Positions 23,448 to 32,055 of a DNA stretch of 64,000 nt are shown here, in pieces. A model generated the notes under the pieces. That model was not told the origin of the DNA. It saw nothing but the letters and a program-made list of their open reading frames with translations, and searched no databases. The position numbers and the translations under genes were made by a program. Source of the stretch: a virus; the IMG/VR virus record IMGVR_UViG_3300025010_000007, positions 16,470 through 80,469 of that record; one strand, written 5' to 3'. Positions within the stretch are counted from its first letter, which is position 1, and every line of letters starts with the position of its first letter.

Positions 23448-26400
23448 TTAATCTACTGGCAATAAACTGCATCGGCAGTTGCCACACCAGGCAGCTTTTC
23501 CATTTCGTCTAACCCAGAGAATGTGGTTTTTCTCTAGTTCTACACAATAAACCTTATCGTCATAGTATTTATTGAGTATTTTAACGCCGTTCTTTCTACC
23601 TCGCTGATAGATTGAACACTTCTTGTTGTTGATGTAGATTACCCATATATCGTGGTTTATCGTGTATGTTCCGTTACTGAAAACCTGTTGTTTGCCCTTG
23701 GTTTTGCGCAAAGTAAAAGACGGGTAGAATCCCGCCTTCAAAATAACTTCACCGAGGTCTGATGCCATTAACGTTGAGTAGGTGTCAATTTTTCTACCAA
23801 TAGACTTAAATTCTTTTTCCTTCCAACTGGTTACTTTTATATTTCCATCCCCAAGCACATAAGCATCAAGGAATAGGTTTAACTGCTCTCTTGGTAGTTT
23901 CTTTATTTCTTCGGGAACATATCTTACATGTTGCTGTCCCATTTGCTCAAGATATTTACCAAGTGGAACGCTGTTAATATAAAACTTACCCTGTCCCCTA
24001 TTAACCTTAACTGGCATATCTTTAATGTCATTGTAAATCTTTTTATAATTATCCGTTTTTTCTTGGGTAATAGAAATTTGATAAGCATTTTCTCCACGCT
24101 TAACAGTAGAACCTTCACTCAGATAATAACCCATAAACTTAGTAAAAATATCTACAGGTATTTGCAGTCCGTTAATATCAATATGTCTTAAATACTCACC
24201 AGACCAATTACAAACTTTATTAACGTAAAACTCGGACAAATCCATTAATTTACCTGCATCAACAAGACCCCATCTTAGTTTTCTTTTAGCACCCTTACGC
24301 TCTCCAATATACATTTGATGATTAGGAGTAACCATCATGTCAAGACTATTAGATTTTAAACTTATCATATCGCCTTCATAGCTGTAGGAGATGTTTTTAA
24401 CACTTGATGTCCATTCCGGTTGATGCGTCTCTGGATTTAAGGATAAAAACTTCTCGTCACCAATCAGTTTGGAAAACTTTATCCAACCTCTATCAGTATA
24501 GACTTCTGTTTCTTTGTCGTAACAGCGCGGGTGAGCCGGACAATCTGGATGATTGTCTATCGGATACGTTTCCCCATTCCGCCCCCGGCATATAGGGCAC
24601 GTCCGTTGGTCTAACACTGCCGACCATTCTACACGAGCAAAGCCAGCGTCCCGGTATATTCGCTTAGCACTTCGATTATATGCCCAGCTGAGTTCCGTTC
24701 TCGCTATCATCTCTGCCCGAACTTCATTCACAATAATAGGCTGCAACTGCTTCATAATGTTTTTCCAGCCTAGATCCTGCTCAAAACCTTCGGTCAAGGC
24801 TCCTCGAATTTGTTTAAGGGTTGTATCTTTAATCCCCTTAATACGTTTTCCAGATTCATTAAACAAATCATCTCGGATGTCACTTTTTACAATACGAGGT
24901 TTGATTTTTACACCACTGGTACCGGGCGGGACATCACCACTACCACCTTGTCCGCCAGAACTACTTTTAGCCTCTACCAACTGCAAAGCTCTTACTGCAC
25001 CAATAACTGCAGCTTCGGTCATTTGATTTGTGATACCCACCTGGTATTTACTTTCTTTTTCGTCCCATGCATCCTCCAAAACCGTAATAATGGAATCCTC
25101 TGAGAATTCGTTGACCTCATCGGTTACTGAGACATCTCCACTATATTTAAGCATCCGAGTATAAACGGCACGAAAAAAACGCAGTACGGTTGCCTGCGCT
25201 TTCTGCTCTATCGCTTCCATGACCGGACGGTCTTCCAGGAGAACATCTGTAACCAGGTTATCCTCGCTTTCCTCTTCCTCCGGGTCTTCGCCAGGTTTTA
25301 GCTTGTCCCTTGCAATGTTGGGTTTAGCTGCAGCCATGACCGCCCTGTCCCGGGCCTCTTCCTCTTCAACCAGTCGGGCCATCTCTTCTGGATCCTCAAT
25401 ATCAAAATCGTTAGCAGATGCCTGGATAGCCTTTAACCGAGTAATAACTTTAACACCCTTGTTTGCACCCAGGGCTTTTTGAACCCTGTCCATGCGCTCA
25501 TTGGGTGTTTCGTCAGTTTTATCACTCCAAACAATGTCGTAACTAATAGCATCAGGGTTAATCCCGGTCAATAATAGCTGCAAATCAATAATTGCTCTTA
25601 ACCCAGAGAACGGTCCGGGATCACCATACTCCAACACATCAGTTATATCCTCCAGAGTCTGCAGGTAGTGCGGGTACTGGACTTTTAGCACATCCCGGTT
25701 AATGTCTGCACCGGCTGTCAGTACAGCTTTCGGTACACTTAGATTCAGCCAAAGCAGTTCCTCGAAATATTTAACGTCGTCCATCTCACTCAGGTTAGTA
25801 GTATCATTTAGTGCCGTTACTTGTGCAGTACCTACGAAGTCAGACAAGAGATGTGCGTTTTTTGTTGGGTTACCATCCTTATCAACAAGCCCAACGTTAC
25901 GCATGTACTCAACGACCTGAGTTTCCCCTGTATTGTCTGGAAGTTTATGACTCCTCTTTTTAACACTTCGGAATTCCCGCCTTATGGCCGTTGCTCGCTC
26001 CATCCTCTGTAGGATGCTAAATATAGCTCTGGCAGATTTATAGTGACTTGTGCCGTAATTTTCTGTTTCCTCACACAGCCACCGGATATGATTCATTTGA
26101 AACAGGGCAAAGTGTCCTCTTGCCTCGCTCGGAGGACCAATTTCCATTAGGGTATGTATTTGGGTTTTAGGGTCTATCTGACTGAACGCCTTTTCTGGGT
26201 CTGGGAATTCACCATACTCATCATTGTTTCTCTTGATTGTCAGTACCGGTCCTTGGCGAACATCCAAAATTAATCCGGCAGCTAAATCAACCAATGGATT
26301 TAGAAACAAGTCGCCATCCCGGACTAAACCCCTGGTATAACCTTTTGCCTTAGCCTGTAATTTAGTTCGCGTCAGTAAGTCGTCTATAACCTGCTGGGCT

Positions 26401-26750
26401 ATATTAGCACCCGGTGTTAGACGTTTTAGCACCGACTTCCCTTTCTTTCGCCTGGCCTGCCTATACGTTTCGCTGCCGTGTACCACAACCTTAAATCCCC
26501 CACGCGCTGCATCGGCGGCCAGCCTAAGATTAGTCATCGTAAAACGGAGATCATGCTTGACTAACTTTTGAACATCACGGACAACAGATATACGATCAGT
26601 TGCAAGCTTAAACTGCTCATATATATAAAGCTGTGGCGACTCAGCATAGCTTACTTTGGCTGATTCGGTTGTTTTTGTTGTACGGTCTGGTTCAGGAGTA
26701 ACCTTAGAGCGCCCAAAGAAATCCATAACTTTCGTGAATATATTAGCTAT
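23448..26750 (-). CDS. Portal-MuF (SPP1 gp7-like) fusion interrupted by an intein
   Basis: From ATG 26726 the product has 1092 residues. Extending to ATA 26750 gives MANIFTKVMDFFGRSK and places AAAGGTGG at the right distance, whereas ATG 26726 has no ribosome site. Residues 1-480 are portal-like. Residues 480-735 form the head-morphogenesis domain with VLDQRTCPICRGRNGETYPI. That domain's conserved end, HPxCRC, is split by a 349-residue intein, after which CRCSLLPVD completes it. The spliced protein is about 743 residues (751 with the ATA start). It follows TerL in the packaging block. Confidence 0.88.
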   Translation of the reverse strand: MANIFTKVMDFFGRSKVTPEPDRTTKTTESAKVSYAESPQLYIYEQFKLATDRISVVRDVQKLVKHDLRFTMTNLRLAADAARGGFKVVVHGSETYRQARRKKGKSVLKRLTPGANIAQQVIDDLLTRTKLQAKAKGYTRGLVRDGDLFLNPLVDLAAGLILDVRQGPVLTIKRNNDEYGEFPDPEKAFSQIDPKTQIHTLMEIGPPSEARGHFALFQMNHIRWLCEETENYGTSHYKSARAIFSILQRMERATAIRREFRSVKKRSHKLPDNTGETQVVEYMRNVGLVDKDGNPTKNAHLLSDFVGTAQVTALNDTTNLSEMDDVKYFEELLWLNLSVPKAVLTAGADINRDVLKVQYPHYLQTLEDITDVLEYGDPGPFSGLRAIIDLQLLLTGINPDAISYDIVWSDKTDETPNERMDRVQKALGANKGVKVITRLKAIQASANDFDIEDPEEMARLVEEEEARDRAVMAAAKPNIARDKLKPGEDPEEEESEDNLVTDVLLEDRPVMEAIEQKAQATVLRFFRAVYTRMLKYSGDVSVTDEVNEFSEDSIITVLEDAWDEKESKYQVGITNQMTEAAVIGAVRALQLVEAKSSSGGQGGSGDVPPGTSGVKIKPRIVKSDIRDDLFNESGKRIKGIKDTTLKQIRGALTEGFEQDLGWKNIMKQLQPIIVNEVRAEMIARTELSWAYNRSAKRIYRDAGFARVEWSAVLDQRTCPICRGRNGETYPIDNHPDCPAHPRCYDKETEVYTDRGWIKFSKLIGDEKFLSLNPETHQPEWTSSVKNISYSYEGDMISLKSNSLDMMVTPNHQMYIGERKGAKRKLRWGLVDAGKLMDLSEFYVNKVCNWSGEYLRHIDINGLQIPVDIFTKFMGYYLSEGSTVKRGENAYQISITQEKTDNYKKIYNDIKDMPVKVNRGQGKFYINSVPLGKYLEQMGQQHVRYVPEEIKKLPREQLNLFLDAYVLGDGNIKVTSWKEKEFKSIGRKIDTYSTLMASDLGEVILKAGFYPSFTLRKTKGKQQVFSNGTYTINHDIWVIYINNKKCSIYQRGRKNGVKILNKYYDDKVYCVELEKNHILWVRRNGKAAWCGNCRCSLLPVD
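23478..24524 (-). mobile_element. Intein with LAGLIDADG homing endonuclease in the portal-MuF gene
   Basis: 349 codons inserted before Cys+1 of CRC. Block A is CYDKETEVYTDRGWIKFSKL. Block B region is DMMVTPNHQMYIG (TPNH). The LAGLIDADG motifs are FMGYYLSEGS and FLDAYVLGDGN. The end is VELEKNHILWVRRNGKAAW then CGN followed by Cys. The penultimate residue is Gly in place of the usual His. Self-splicing of the precursor is expected from the family, and the endonuclease would copy the intein into empty alleles. Confidence 0.92.
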
Positions 26751-26771
26751 TTTTTATCACCACCTTTGCAA

Positions 26772-26801
26772 AAGAAAAACACCCGGTTATCCAGGTGTTA
26801 T
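26772..26801 (-). terminator. Terminator after the 111-residue gene
   Basis: Stem AACACCTGG / CCGGGTGTT with loop ATAA, followed on the minus strand by TTTTTCTTTTG. It stands directly before the portal gene, so it separates the sigma-H-driven gene from the portal. Confidence 0.7.
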
Positions 26802-27133
26802 CCGTATTTCTTTTTAGCCTTCTCCAGGTTTCCCCTAGCTTCAGTAGCTCCTTGTTCTATATTCCTATAGTGCTCAATCATTGCCCTGTAAGCTCTAATT
26901 GCTTTTTCATCATCAATCCCGACTACTTGCCCTGGACGTTTTTCCTCCAGCACCACAGACGCCTTTTCAAAACCATCGGCCAAGGATTTAACCGATTCCT
27001 CCAGCAGTGTAGCCTGCTCAATTAACTCATGCCAGTTGATATCCAGGCTTAACCTAAAAGATAAGGGGTTTTCTTGGTTTGCCTCATTTTTGTTCACAAT
27101 TCCAAGGGAAACGATTTTACCTTTATCAGCCAT
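26798..27133 (-). CDS. Sigma-H-driven accessory protein in the packaging block
   Basis: 111 residues with AGAGAGGTG before ATG 27133. Helical, with a central WHELIEQATLLEESVKSLAD and a charged helix EARGNLEKAKKKYG at the end. It splits TerL from portal, which are normally adjacent, has its own sigma-H-type promoter (27165-27193) and its own terminator, all signs of a self-contained accessory gene. Function unknown. Confidence 0.75.
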   Translation of the reverse strand: MADKGKIVSLGIVNKNEANQENPLSFRLSLDINWHELIEQATLLEESVKSLADGFEKASVVLEEKRPGQVVGIDDEKAIRAYRAMIEHYRNIEQGATEARGNLEKAKKKYG

Positions 27134-27164
27134 CAGAGCACCTCTCTTTATAGTTATTAGGACT

Positions 27165-27193
27165 ATATTCGACGCGCTCTGCCGCTTTCCTTT
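27165..27193 (-). promoter_or_regulatory. Sigma-H-type promoter 3
   Basis: On the minus strand -35 AAAGGAAAG (27193-27185), 11 nt, -10 GTCGAATAT (27173-27165). It fills the gap after the TerL gene and points to the 111-residue gene. Confidence 0.65.
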
Positions 27194-27196
27194 AAT

Positions 27197-28723
27197 TTAC
27201 CAATCATCTTCTGTATCTCCGAAAACTGCTGAAATATCAGCCTTGACAGACATGCCTACAATATGTTTAATGTTTTTCGCTGCTCGCATAAGGTACCCCA
27301 AACACTTCATAAAATCATCATGCCCCTCAGTCTCATTAACAAAAAACTTAAGCTTTTGATGAGCCTTTATTTCATAGCGGCAAAGCCTTACTTGTTCCCA
27401 AAATTCCTTATATTCCTCGCTGCTATCATCGGCAAACATTTTTAATAACCCGGTATTTACCCGAGCCAATATATCAAAACCATCCTCGCTATTCGTTACA
27501 TCAGTTGACTGATGCTCCTCTAATTGGTGATATTTTTTTGCCAGCCAGGAGGATATATCTGCACCAATACCACGGGCATCAGAAATAACAAACTCGGGCC
27601 GCCATAACTGCAGATCAGATAAAAGTTCCAACTTTTGCTGGTCGAAGTCATGACCAGTGCGGTAAGTTATCTCCACAACATTTATTCGGGGGTCGGTATT
27701 AATCGCATCACAAACTGAGAAATCAAGTTCCCCAATTATGAGCACCGTACTATCCTTTTGTGGCTTTAAACCCCGCAGGACTGCATCTTGAGCTTCCTCA
27801 TCCTTACCGGCAATATCTATCGCAGCTACATACCGGCGACCTACTTTAGGTTTATGGTATCGCTTATGTTCCCCCTGTAGCTTTGCCTTCTGCTGCTCGT
27901 TAAAAAACTTGCCAGCAGCGGCAATGGCCTTTAGCAAGTACTGAGTTTGAATAATCGGGTGCTCTAATCCAAGACGCTCAACTTCGCGGTTAAAGTATGT
28001 TTTATAATCCGGATTATGCTTGGCTACCTCATAGGCATCATATTCAAAATGGTACCTTTCCTCCGGTGGTAAATCCTTAACACGGCAGCCCAGTTCCCGA
28101 GCCCGGCCCTCATCCTTCTTAATATTTATCTGCCGCTGCTTTTCCAACATGTTGTCAGTGTCCCAGGCAGTACCCCAAAACACCGTTGTAACTGCTTTGT
28201 TAGCACCCATTGGAGCGAAGTCTTTATCATACTTCTGTTGATTTACGTCCTGAGCTTCGTCTATCTCCAGGAGTATATCAGCTGTAGCACCGACTACTTG
28301 AGCAGTTGGTTCGGCAGAAAAAAAGGCTATTCGTGCCTTACCCAGCACCCTCATAAATCCAAAGCTCCCCCGGTGAAGCTTACGAGTGAGCGGGTTATCC
28401 AAGACCTCCTGAAGCCGAATCATCGAGTTTACAATTTGCGGCTTCCAGGTAGGAGCCGCCTTCACAATGGTTCCACCCCGCTTTTTATTCCGGGTAAGCA
28501 AAAAACCCTCCAATTGTGCGGAGGATTCGTTTTTTCCACTTTGGCGGGACATCATCACAGTAATGATTTTGGATTTTTTATTTTCGATACTATCAATAGT
28601 GCAGAGTAATGGGTCTACCTGGTACGGACGAAGGGCTTTACTTTTTCTTAAGCGACGGGAGAATTGCCTAATATCCCGGATAATTAAACGAATAACCGCC
28701 TTTTTGCGTTCTCGTTTATCCAT
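27197..28723 (-). CDS. terL: Terminase large subunit
   Basis: 508 residues from ATG 28723 (overlaps the TerS stop by 8 nt; a TTG 7 codons upstream is less likely). ATPase: Walker A-like VMMSRQSGKNESS (about residues 50-62) and Walker B ILLEIDEAQD. Nuclease: YVAAIDIAGKDEEAQD, ISDARGIGAD and HDDFMKCLG supply the three acidic positions of the RNase H-like domain. It packages DNA with the portal. Confidence 0.93.
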   Translation of the reverse strand: MDKRERKKAVIRLIIRDIRQFSRRLRKSKALRPYQVDPLLCTIDSIENKKSKIITVMMSRQSGKNESSAQLEGFLLTRNKKRGGTIVKAAPTWKPQIVNSMIRLQEVLDNPLTRKLHRGSFGFMRVLGKARIAFFSAEPTAQVVGATADILLEIDEAQDVNQQKYDKDFAPMGANKAVTTVFWGTAWDTDNMLEKQRQINIKKDEGRARELGCRVKDLPPEERYHFEYDAYEVAKHNPDYKTYFNREVERLGLEHPIIQTQYLLKAIAAAGKFFNEQQKAKLQGEHKRYHKPKVGRRYVAAIDIAGKDEEAQDAVLRGLKPQKDSTVLIIGELDFSVCDAINTDPRINVVEITYRTGHDFDQQKLELLSDLQLWRPEFVISDARGIGADISSWLAKKYHQLEEHQSTDVTNSEDGFDILARVNTGLLKMFADDSSEEYKEFWEQVRLCRYEIKAHQKLKFFVNETEGHDDFMKCLGYLMRAAKNIKHIVGMSVKADISAVFGDTEDDW

Positions 28724-29684
28724 CGACCAACCCTTCTTCTTCAATCACTTCATCTAGAAGAATATCGTCATCCCCGCTACCTTTTGCCTTCTCGATATCA
28801 GCCTTCAGTTTTTCAATACGTAATCTGTGCTCTTCAACTACCAGGCCCTTAAGCTCATATCTTTCCACCATATCTTCATAACGCAAAATAAGACCCTCCA
28901 AGGTCTTCATAGCAGTGCTCTGGGCTTTCAAGAAACCAGCCTGCTTATCCCATGCAAATTGGAGCTCCCATTCTTTCTCCCAGCTATCACTTTGCATACC
29001 GCTGGTTTCCTTCTGGCGTTTCAAGACCTTAGTTAAATCATCCTGATCCTTAACAAACATAATCTTCTGCGCCCTGGCTATAGCTGTATACTGAATCACA
29101 ATTTGTTCCCAAAGAATATCCAGAGGACTTTTTTCTATAATCTCATTTACAATGGCCCTGGTCTCCTCATCATCGGGGAATATACGAGCAAAGAACCCGT
29201 GTTTCAGGTTGTTTTGTGTTCCCGGTGACGGACCCGTACTCTTCCCCCCGTGAAACTTGCACTTATCTTTACCCGGCTCCGCCTTCTTCTTACAGCGCTC
29301 CCCAGTCCCTTTACATTTCGCGGTACACTGGCCCGGTCGGCCATCCAGGTGAATCTGGCAGAAACGCTCCCCATCTAAAGCCTTATTACGGCAGCGTTCA
29401 CCAGACTTATGGCCCATAGCTTCACATTGGCCGGGGAAAGGATCTGTCTTGTTTTCTGTTGTAGTACTACACTCAGTATCTGTAGTACTACAGTTATTTT
29501 TTGTAGTACTACACTTTTCTTTTTGTGATACTACATTCCATTTATCCCGACACTTCCAGGCACTAATTGTTTTTTCTTTTTCTCCGAGCAGTTCAGCAAT
29601 TTGACGATTAGTTATGTTTCCATCATGTTCGATCCATATTTGACATGCCTTTTCTCTATTTGGATTACGAACTACACGGGACAT
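28716..29684 (-). CDS. terS: Terminase small subunit with Cys-rich insert
   Basis: 322 residues from ATG 29684. N-terminal HTH (NITNRQIAELLGEKEKTISAW), as in phage terminase small subunits. A 7-residue repeat CSTTxxx occurs at about residues 60-80, coded by the 21-bp DNA repeats. A Cys/His-rich section (GQCEAMGHKSGERCRNKA and a similar GQCTAKCKGTGERCKKKA) forms two related modules. The usual GPSPGTQNNLKHGFFA segment follows, then a helical C-terminus. The duplicated Cys module may bind metal; that is unusual for TerS. Confidence 0.85.
   Translation of the reverse strand: MSRVVRNPNREKACQIWIEHDGNITNRQIAELLGEKEKTISAWKCRDKWNVVSQKEKCSTTKNNCSTTDTECSTTTENKTDPFPGQCEAMGHKSGERCRNKALDGERFCQIHLDGRPGQCTAKCKGTGERCKKKAEPGKDKCKFHGGKSTGPSPGTQNNLKHGFFARIFPDDEETRAIVNEIIEKSPLDILWEQIVIQYTAIARAQKIMFVKDQDDLTKVLKRQKETSGMQSDSWEKEWELQFAWDKQAGFLKAQSTAMKTLEGLILRYEDMVERYELKGLVVEEHRLRIEKLKADIEKAKGSGDDDILLDEVIEEEGLVDG
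29460..29535. repeat. Four 12-bp palindromic repeats at 21-bp steps inside terS (candidate pac site)
   Basis: TGTAGTACTACA at 29460, 29481 and 29502, and TGTGATACTACA at 29524. The steps are 21, 21 and 22 bp, two helical turns, so the sites lie on one face of the DNA. Many headful phages carry pac within terS. Confidence 0.6.
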
Positions 29685-29715
29685 CACCTCACCTTCTTTG
29701 CTTCGATGTCAAACA

Positions 29716-29736
29716 GAAAAGAGCCCGAAGGCTCTC
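29716..29736 (-). terminator. Terminator after the 203-residue membrane gene
   Basis: AGAGCC TTC GGGCTCT followed by TTTTCTG on the minus strand, starting within the stop codon region. Confidence 0.75.
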
Positions 29737-30347
29737 TAATCTCTTGGTTGTTCTAACATTATATTTTTAATAATTGGCATTAAATCATAGTTAAAATTAT
29801 AGTGTTTTATTTGTTTTTTCTCATATGACTTATATCGCAATACAAAAGTTACATTTGATTCTTTTAGATGTGACTTAATATCAGGTATTTTATCTTGATA
29901 CTGAAAACCTTCTCCATAACCGTCTATCTCCAATTTTATTCCAAGTGATTTAACTATTTGTTGATATGGAGATAGTGGACATAAGCCAGTTGGATCTGAT
30001 ATTTCTAATTGTCGATATATTTCACCCCTAATAACTCCTTTGTGTTCTAATTTACATTTAATTTCTCCTAAGGCTATAGCATTTGCACCAATATTCCTTA
30101 TTAGTACAGGTATGCCGATAAGAAAGTGTACAGGAGTATTACAGTATCGACCACCAACCGCTTCAGTGTATTCTTTTGGGCTCATATAAAGATGTATTTC
30201 AGGTTTACCCTTTTTAAACCTTGTAAAATACAGTGCCATGCCAGAAAAAACCAATGATATAAACGATAGAACTACTGATATAGATGCTGGCAAATAATCT
30301 ATCCAAGTCTTGTGACTCGAATAAAAATTAAACACAAAAGGGAACAT
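29736..30347 (-). CDS. Sigma-H-driven membrane-anchored accessory protein
   Basis: 203 residues, ATG with AGGAGTG. One membrane helix at about residues 15-40 (WIDYLPASISVVLSFISLVF), then a basic stretch and a soluble beta-rich domain. A sigma-H-type promoter and its own terminator flank it. It sits between TerS and the sigma-like late regulator, where structural phages usually have no such gene. Function unknown. Confidence 0.75.
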   Translation of the reverse strand: MFPFVFNFYSSHKTWIDYLPASISVVLSFISLVFSGMALYFTRFKKGKPEIHLYMSPKEYTEAVGGRYCNTPVHFLIGIPVLIRNIGANAIALGEIKCKLEHKGVIRGEIYRQLEISDPTGLCPLSPYQQIVKSLGIKLEIDGYGEGFQYQDKIPDIKSHLKESNVTFVLRYKSYEKKQIKHYNFNYDLMPIIKNIMLEQPRD

Positions 30348-30385
30348 TAATAAACACTCCTAAAACACAATCTCTCCAACTACTG

Positions 30386-30414
30386 ATATTCGACATAAGG
30401 GGATGTTTTCCTCT
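30386..30414 (-). promoter_or_regulatory. Sigma-H-type promoter 4
   Basis: On the minus strand -35 AGAGGAAAA (30414-30406), 11 nt, -10 GTCGAATAT (30394-30386); start codon about 40 nt downstream. Confidence 0.6.
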
Positions 30415-30425
30415 ATAACCAATAT

Positions 30426-30447
30426 AAAAAGAGCCCGGAGGCTCTAA
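30426..30447 (-). terminator. Terminator after the 201-residue gene
   Basis: AGAGCC TCC GGGCTCT followed by TTTTTATATT on the minus strand; near-identical stem to the terminator at 29716. Confidence 0.75.
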
Positions 30448-31058
30448 TTATGCATTTCAGCTAACTGATGTATTTTTCTAAATAAGTTTTTATAGCTATG
30501 TTCCATTCCATCGATAAGTACTTCATAGATCATAACTCTATAATCTGTAAGTTTTGCAATATTAAAATATTTCCCCCCAAACAACTCAAGGCCAAGAATA
30601 TCAGCACTAAATTCGCACTTATCGTATGAATCTTTCATATAATCAACCGTACTAATATCATGCTTAATCCTATCCATAAGTCCATATAACTTATTTATTA
30701 AGACTAGTTCATCGAAAGTTAAATTCTCACTTAAGTTTGCTATATGCATTGAAAAACCGCCACATATTGAGATGTTCTCCGGTGCTCTTCCTACATTCGG
30801 CTTTTCATTTTGATTTCTTATCCTAATTATTTCCCTTACTGCAGTAAATGTATCAATAATAATTATCCTTGCGCTAGTTCTCACACTTTTATCTTGCTCT
30901 TCTTTTTCTTTTTCTTTTTGCTCATTAATTACTTCTTTATGGGCATTAATGCTATCTTTAGCTGCTCTTTTACTACCCCAATAACTCGCCAACCCACTCG
31001 CCAACCCACCAATTACTGAGCCTGCAAGACCTACTAATCCTGCTAACAATGTCGTTTC
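30444..31058 (-). CDS. Accessory membrane-associated protein (possible ATT start)
   Basis: 201 residues from TTG 31049. GGGAGGTG lies 7 nt before an in-frame ATT at 31058, which would add METT before LLAGLVGLAG. TTG 31049 is too far from that site. The N-terminus is a Gly-rich membrane segment (GLVGLAGSVIGGLASGLASY) followed by a basic, Glu/Lys-rich coil and a helical domain. An imperfect sigma-H-like element (ACAGGAAAA, 12 nt, GCCGAAGTA) is upstream at 31083-31113. Function unknown. Confidence 0.65.
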   Translation of the reverse strand, partial: ETTLLAGLVGLAGSVIGGLASGLASYWGSKRAAKDSINAHKEVINEQKEKEKEEQDKSVRTSARIIIIDTFTAVREIIRIRNQNEKPNVGRAPENISICGGFSMHIANLSENLTFDELVLINKLYGLMDRIKHDISTVDYMKDSYDKCEFSADILGLELFGGKYFNIAKLTDYRVMIYEVLIDGMEHSYKNLFRKIHQLAEMHN

Positions 31059-31096
31059 AATGTGAAATCACCTCCCAATTGTTTACTTCGGCAAGG

Positions 31097-31258
31097 TTAA
31101 GGATTTTTCCTGTTTTTTAACCATCTGTAGTTAAACCTTACTTTGGGCCGCATCTGGTTTGTTTCATAAGTGGCAACCATACGCGCCATAAAGTCTTTGG
31201 CTGTCAGGCCTGATTGCTCAATGAGCGCTGCCAGGCCCAACATATAGAATTTGTCCAT
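31097..31258 (-). CDS. Remnant of a small HTH gene or short ORF
   Basis: 53 codons (MDKFYMLGLAALIEQSGLTA..., end LKNRKNP). Directly upstream in another frame lies a clear HTH fragment QYDIAQELNIDRGTVYKW (31259-31312). Together they suggest a decayed or frameshifted regulator. The ATG lacks a good ribosome site. Confidence 0.35.
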   Translation of the reverse strand: MDKFYMLGLAALIEQSGLTAKDFMARMVATYETNQMRPKVRFNYRWLKNRKNP

Positions 31259-31318
31259 TTATAAACCGTCCCGCGGTCAATATTTAATTCTTGTGCTATA
31301 TCATACTGACATAAGAAC

Positions 31319-31341
31319 AAAAGAAGCCTCGCGGCCTCTCA
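31319..31341 (-). terminator. Terminator after the 55-codon gene
   Basis: AGAGGCC GCGA GGCTTCT followed by TTTG on the minus strand. Confidence 0.55.
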
Positions 31342-31506
31342 TTTCTTTTTATATTTATTTCTAAACTCTTCCAACATCTTCTCTTTCTCTGACTTTATAT
31401 CCTTATACCAGTTCGGAATAAGTTCCCACTTACCACCAACACATTTGAAATCATTGGGGTTAACCGGGCTCACTTTCAAGGGGTCTGCGCCAACCACTTT
31501 CCGCAT
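31339..31506 (-). CDS. Small phage protein, unknown
   Basis: 55 codons, ATG 31506 with GGGGGTAA upstream, directly after the sigma-like gene. Begins MRKVVGADPLKVSPVN; the middle contains CVGGKWELIPNWYKDIK and the C-terminus is a charged helix ending KYKKK. Too short for a domain call. Likely co-transcribed with the regulator. Confidence 0.6.
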   Translation of the reverse strand: MRKVVGADPLKVSPVNPNDFKCVGGKWELIPNWYKDIKSEKEKMLEEFRNKYKKK

Positions 31507-31968
31507 CTAAATTACCCCCTTATATATATGTTGCGATCGTATGACAAGCCCGATCTTTTTTTCTGCCCTAATAACAAATCTCTGTACACTGCCTTTTGTG
31601 CAGCCCATTAACTTCCCGGCCTGCGCGAATGAATAGCCTCTACCCCGAACCAAATCAAACGCATACCGTTCCCGCTCGGTCAGGTTTTTCATTAAACTAT
31701 CCAACAAATCTAGTACATGTTCGGGGGCAGATTCTGTAGATGTTCTGTTAGTGATGAACTGCGACAATTCAGTAGGATCAACTGATATTTCGCGCCTGTC
31801 TTTAGGCAGTCGCCCAACCTGCCAAGTGGTTCCTGGTATGCGCCCGGTCTCCATAATCTCAATCGCAAAGCTGGCGTCAGAGATCATGTTGCTGCTCTCC
31901 ACTGGTACCACTTTAGCTGTACGTAAGTTTTTTATTGACTGCTTGTATTCCTGGATCAGACTCTGCAT
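31507..31968 (-). CDS. Sigma-70 region 4-like regulator (late gene activator type)
   Basis: 153 residues from ATG 31968 with GGGGGTGG. Residues about 100-145 are a sigma region 4 HTH: LTERERYAFDLVRGRGYSFA, then QAGKLMGCTKGSVQRFVIRA. ArpU- and YqaQ-like phage proteins of this size often lie before terS and activate late transcription. That role is inferred from position. Confidence 0.7.
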   Translation of the reverse strand: MQSLIQEYKQSIKNLRTAKVVPVESSNMISDASFAIEIMETGRIPGTTWQVGRLPKDRREISVDPTELSQFITNRTSTESAPEHVLDLLDSLMKNLTERERYAFDLVRGRGYSFAQAGKLMGCTKGSVQRFVIRAEKKIGLVIRSQHIYKGVI

Positions 31969-32055
31969 CAAATCCACCCCCAAAAAAATATGTATTAGCC
32001 AGGCGTTAACCTGGCTTGTATTGCTTATTTAACTAACAATATCTCGCATTGCCTT

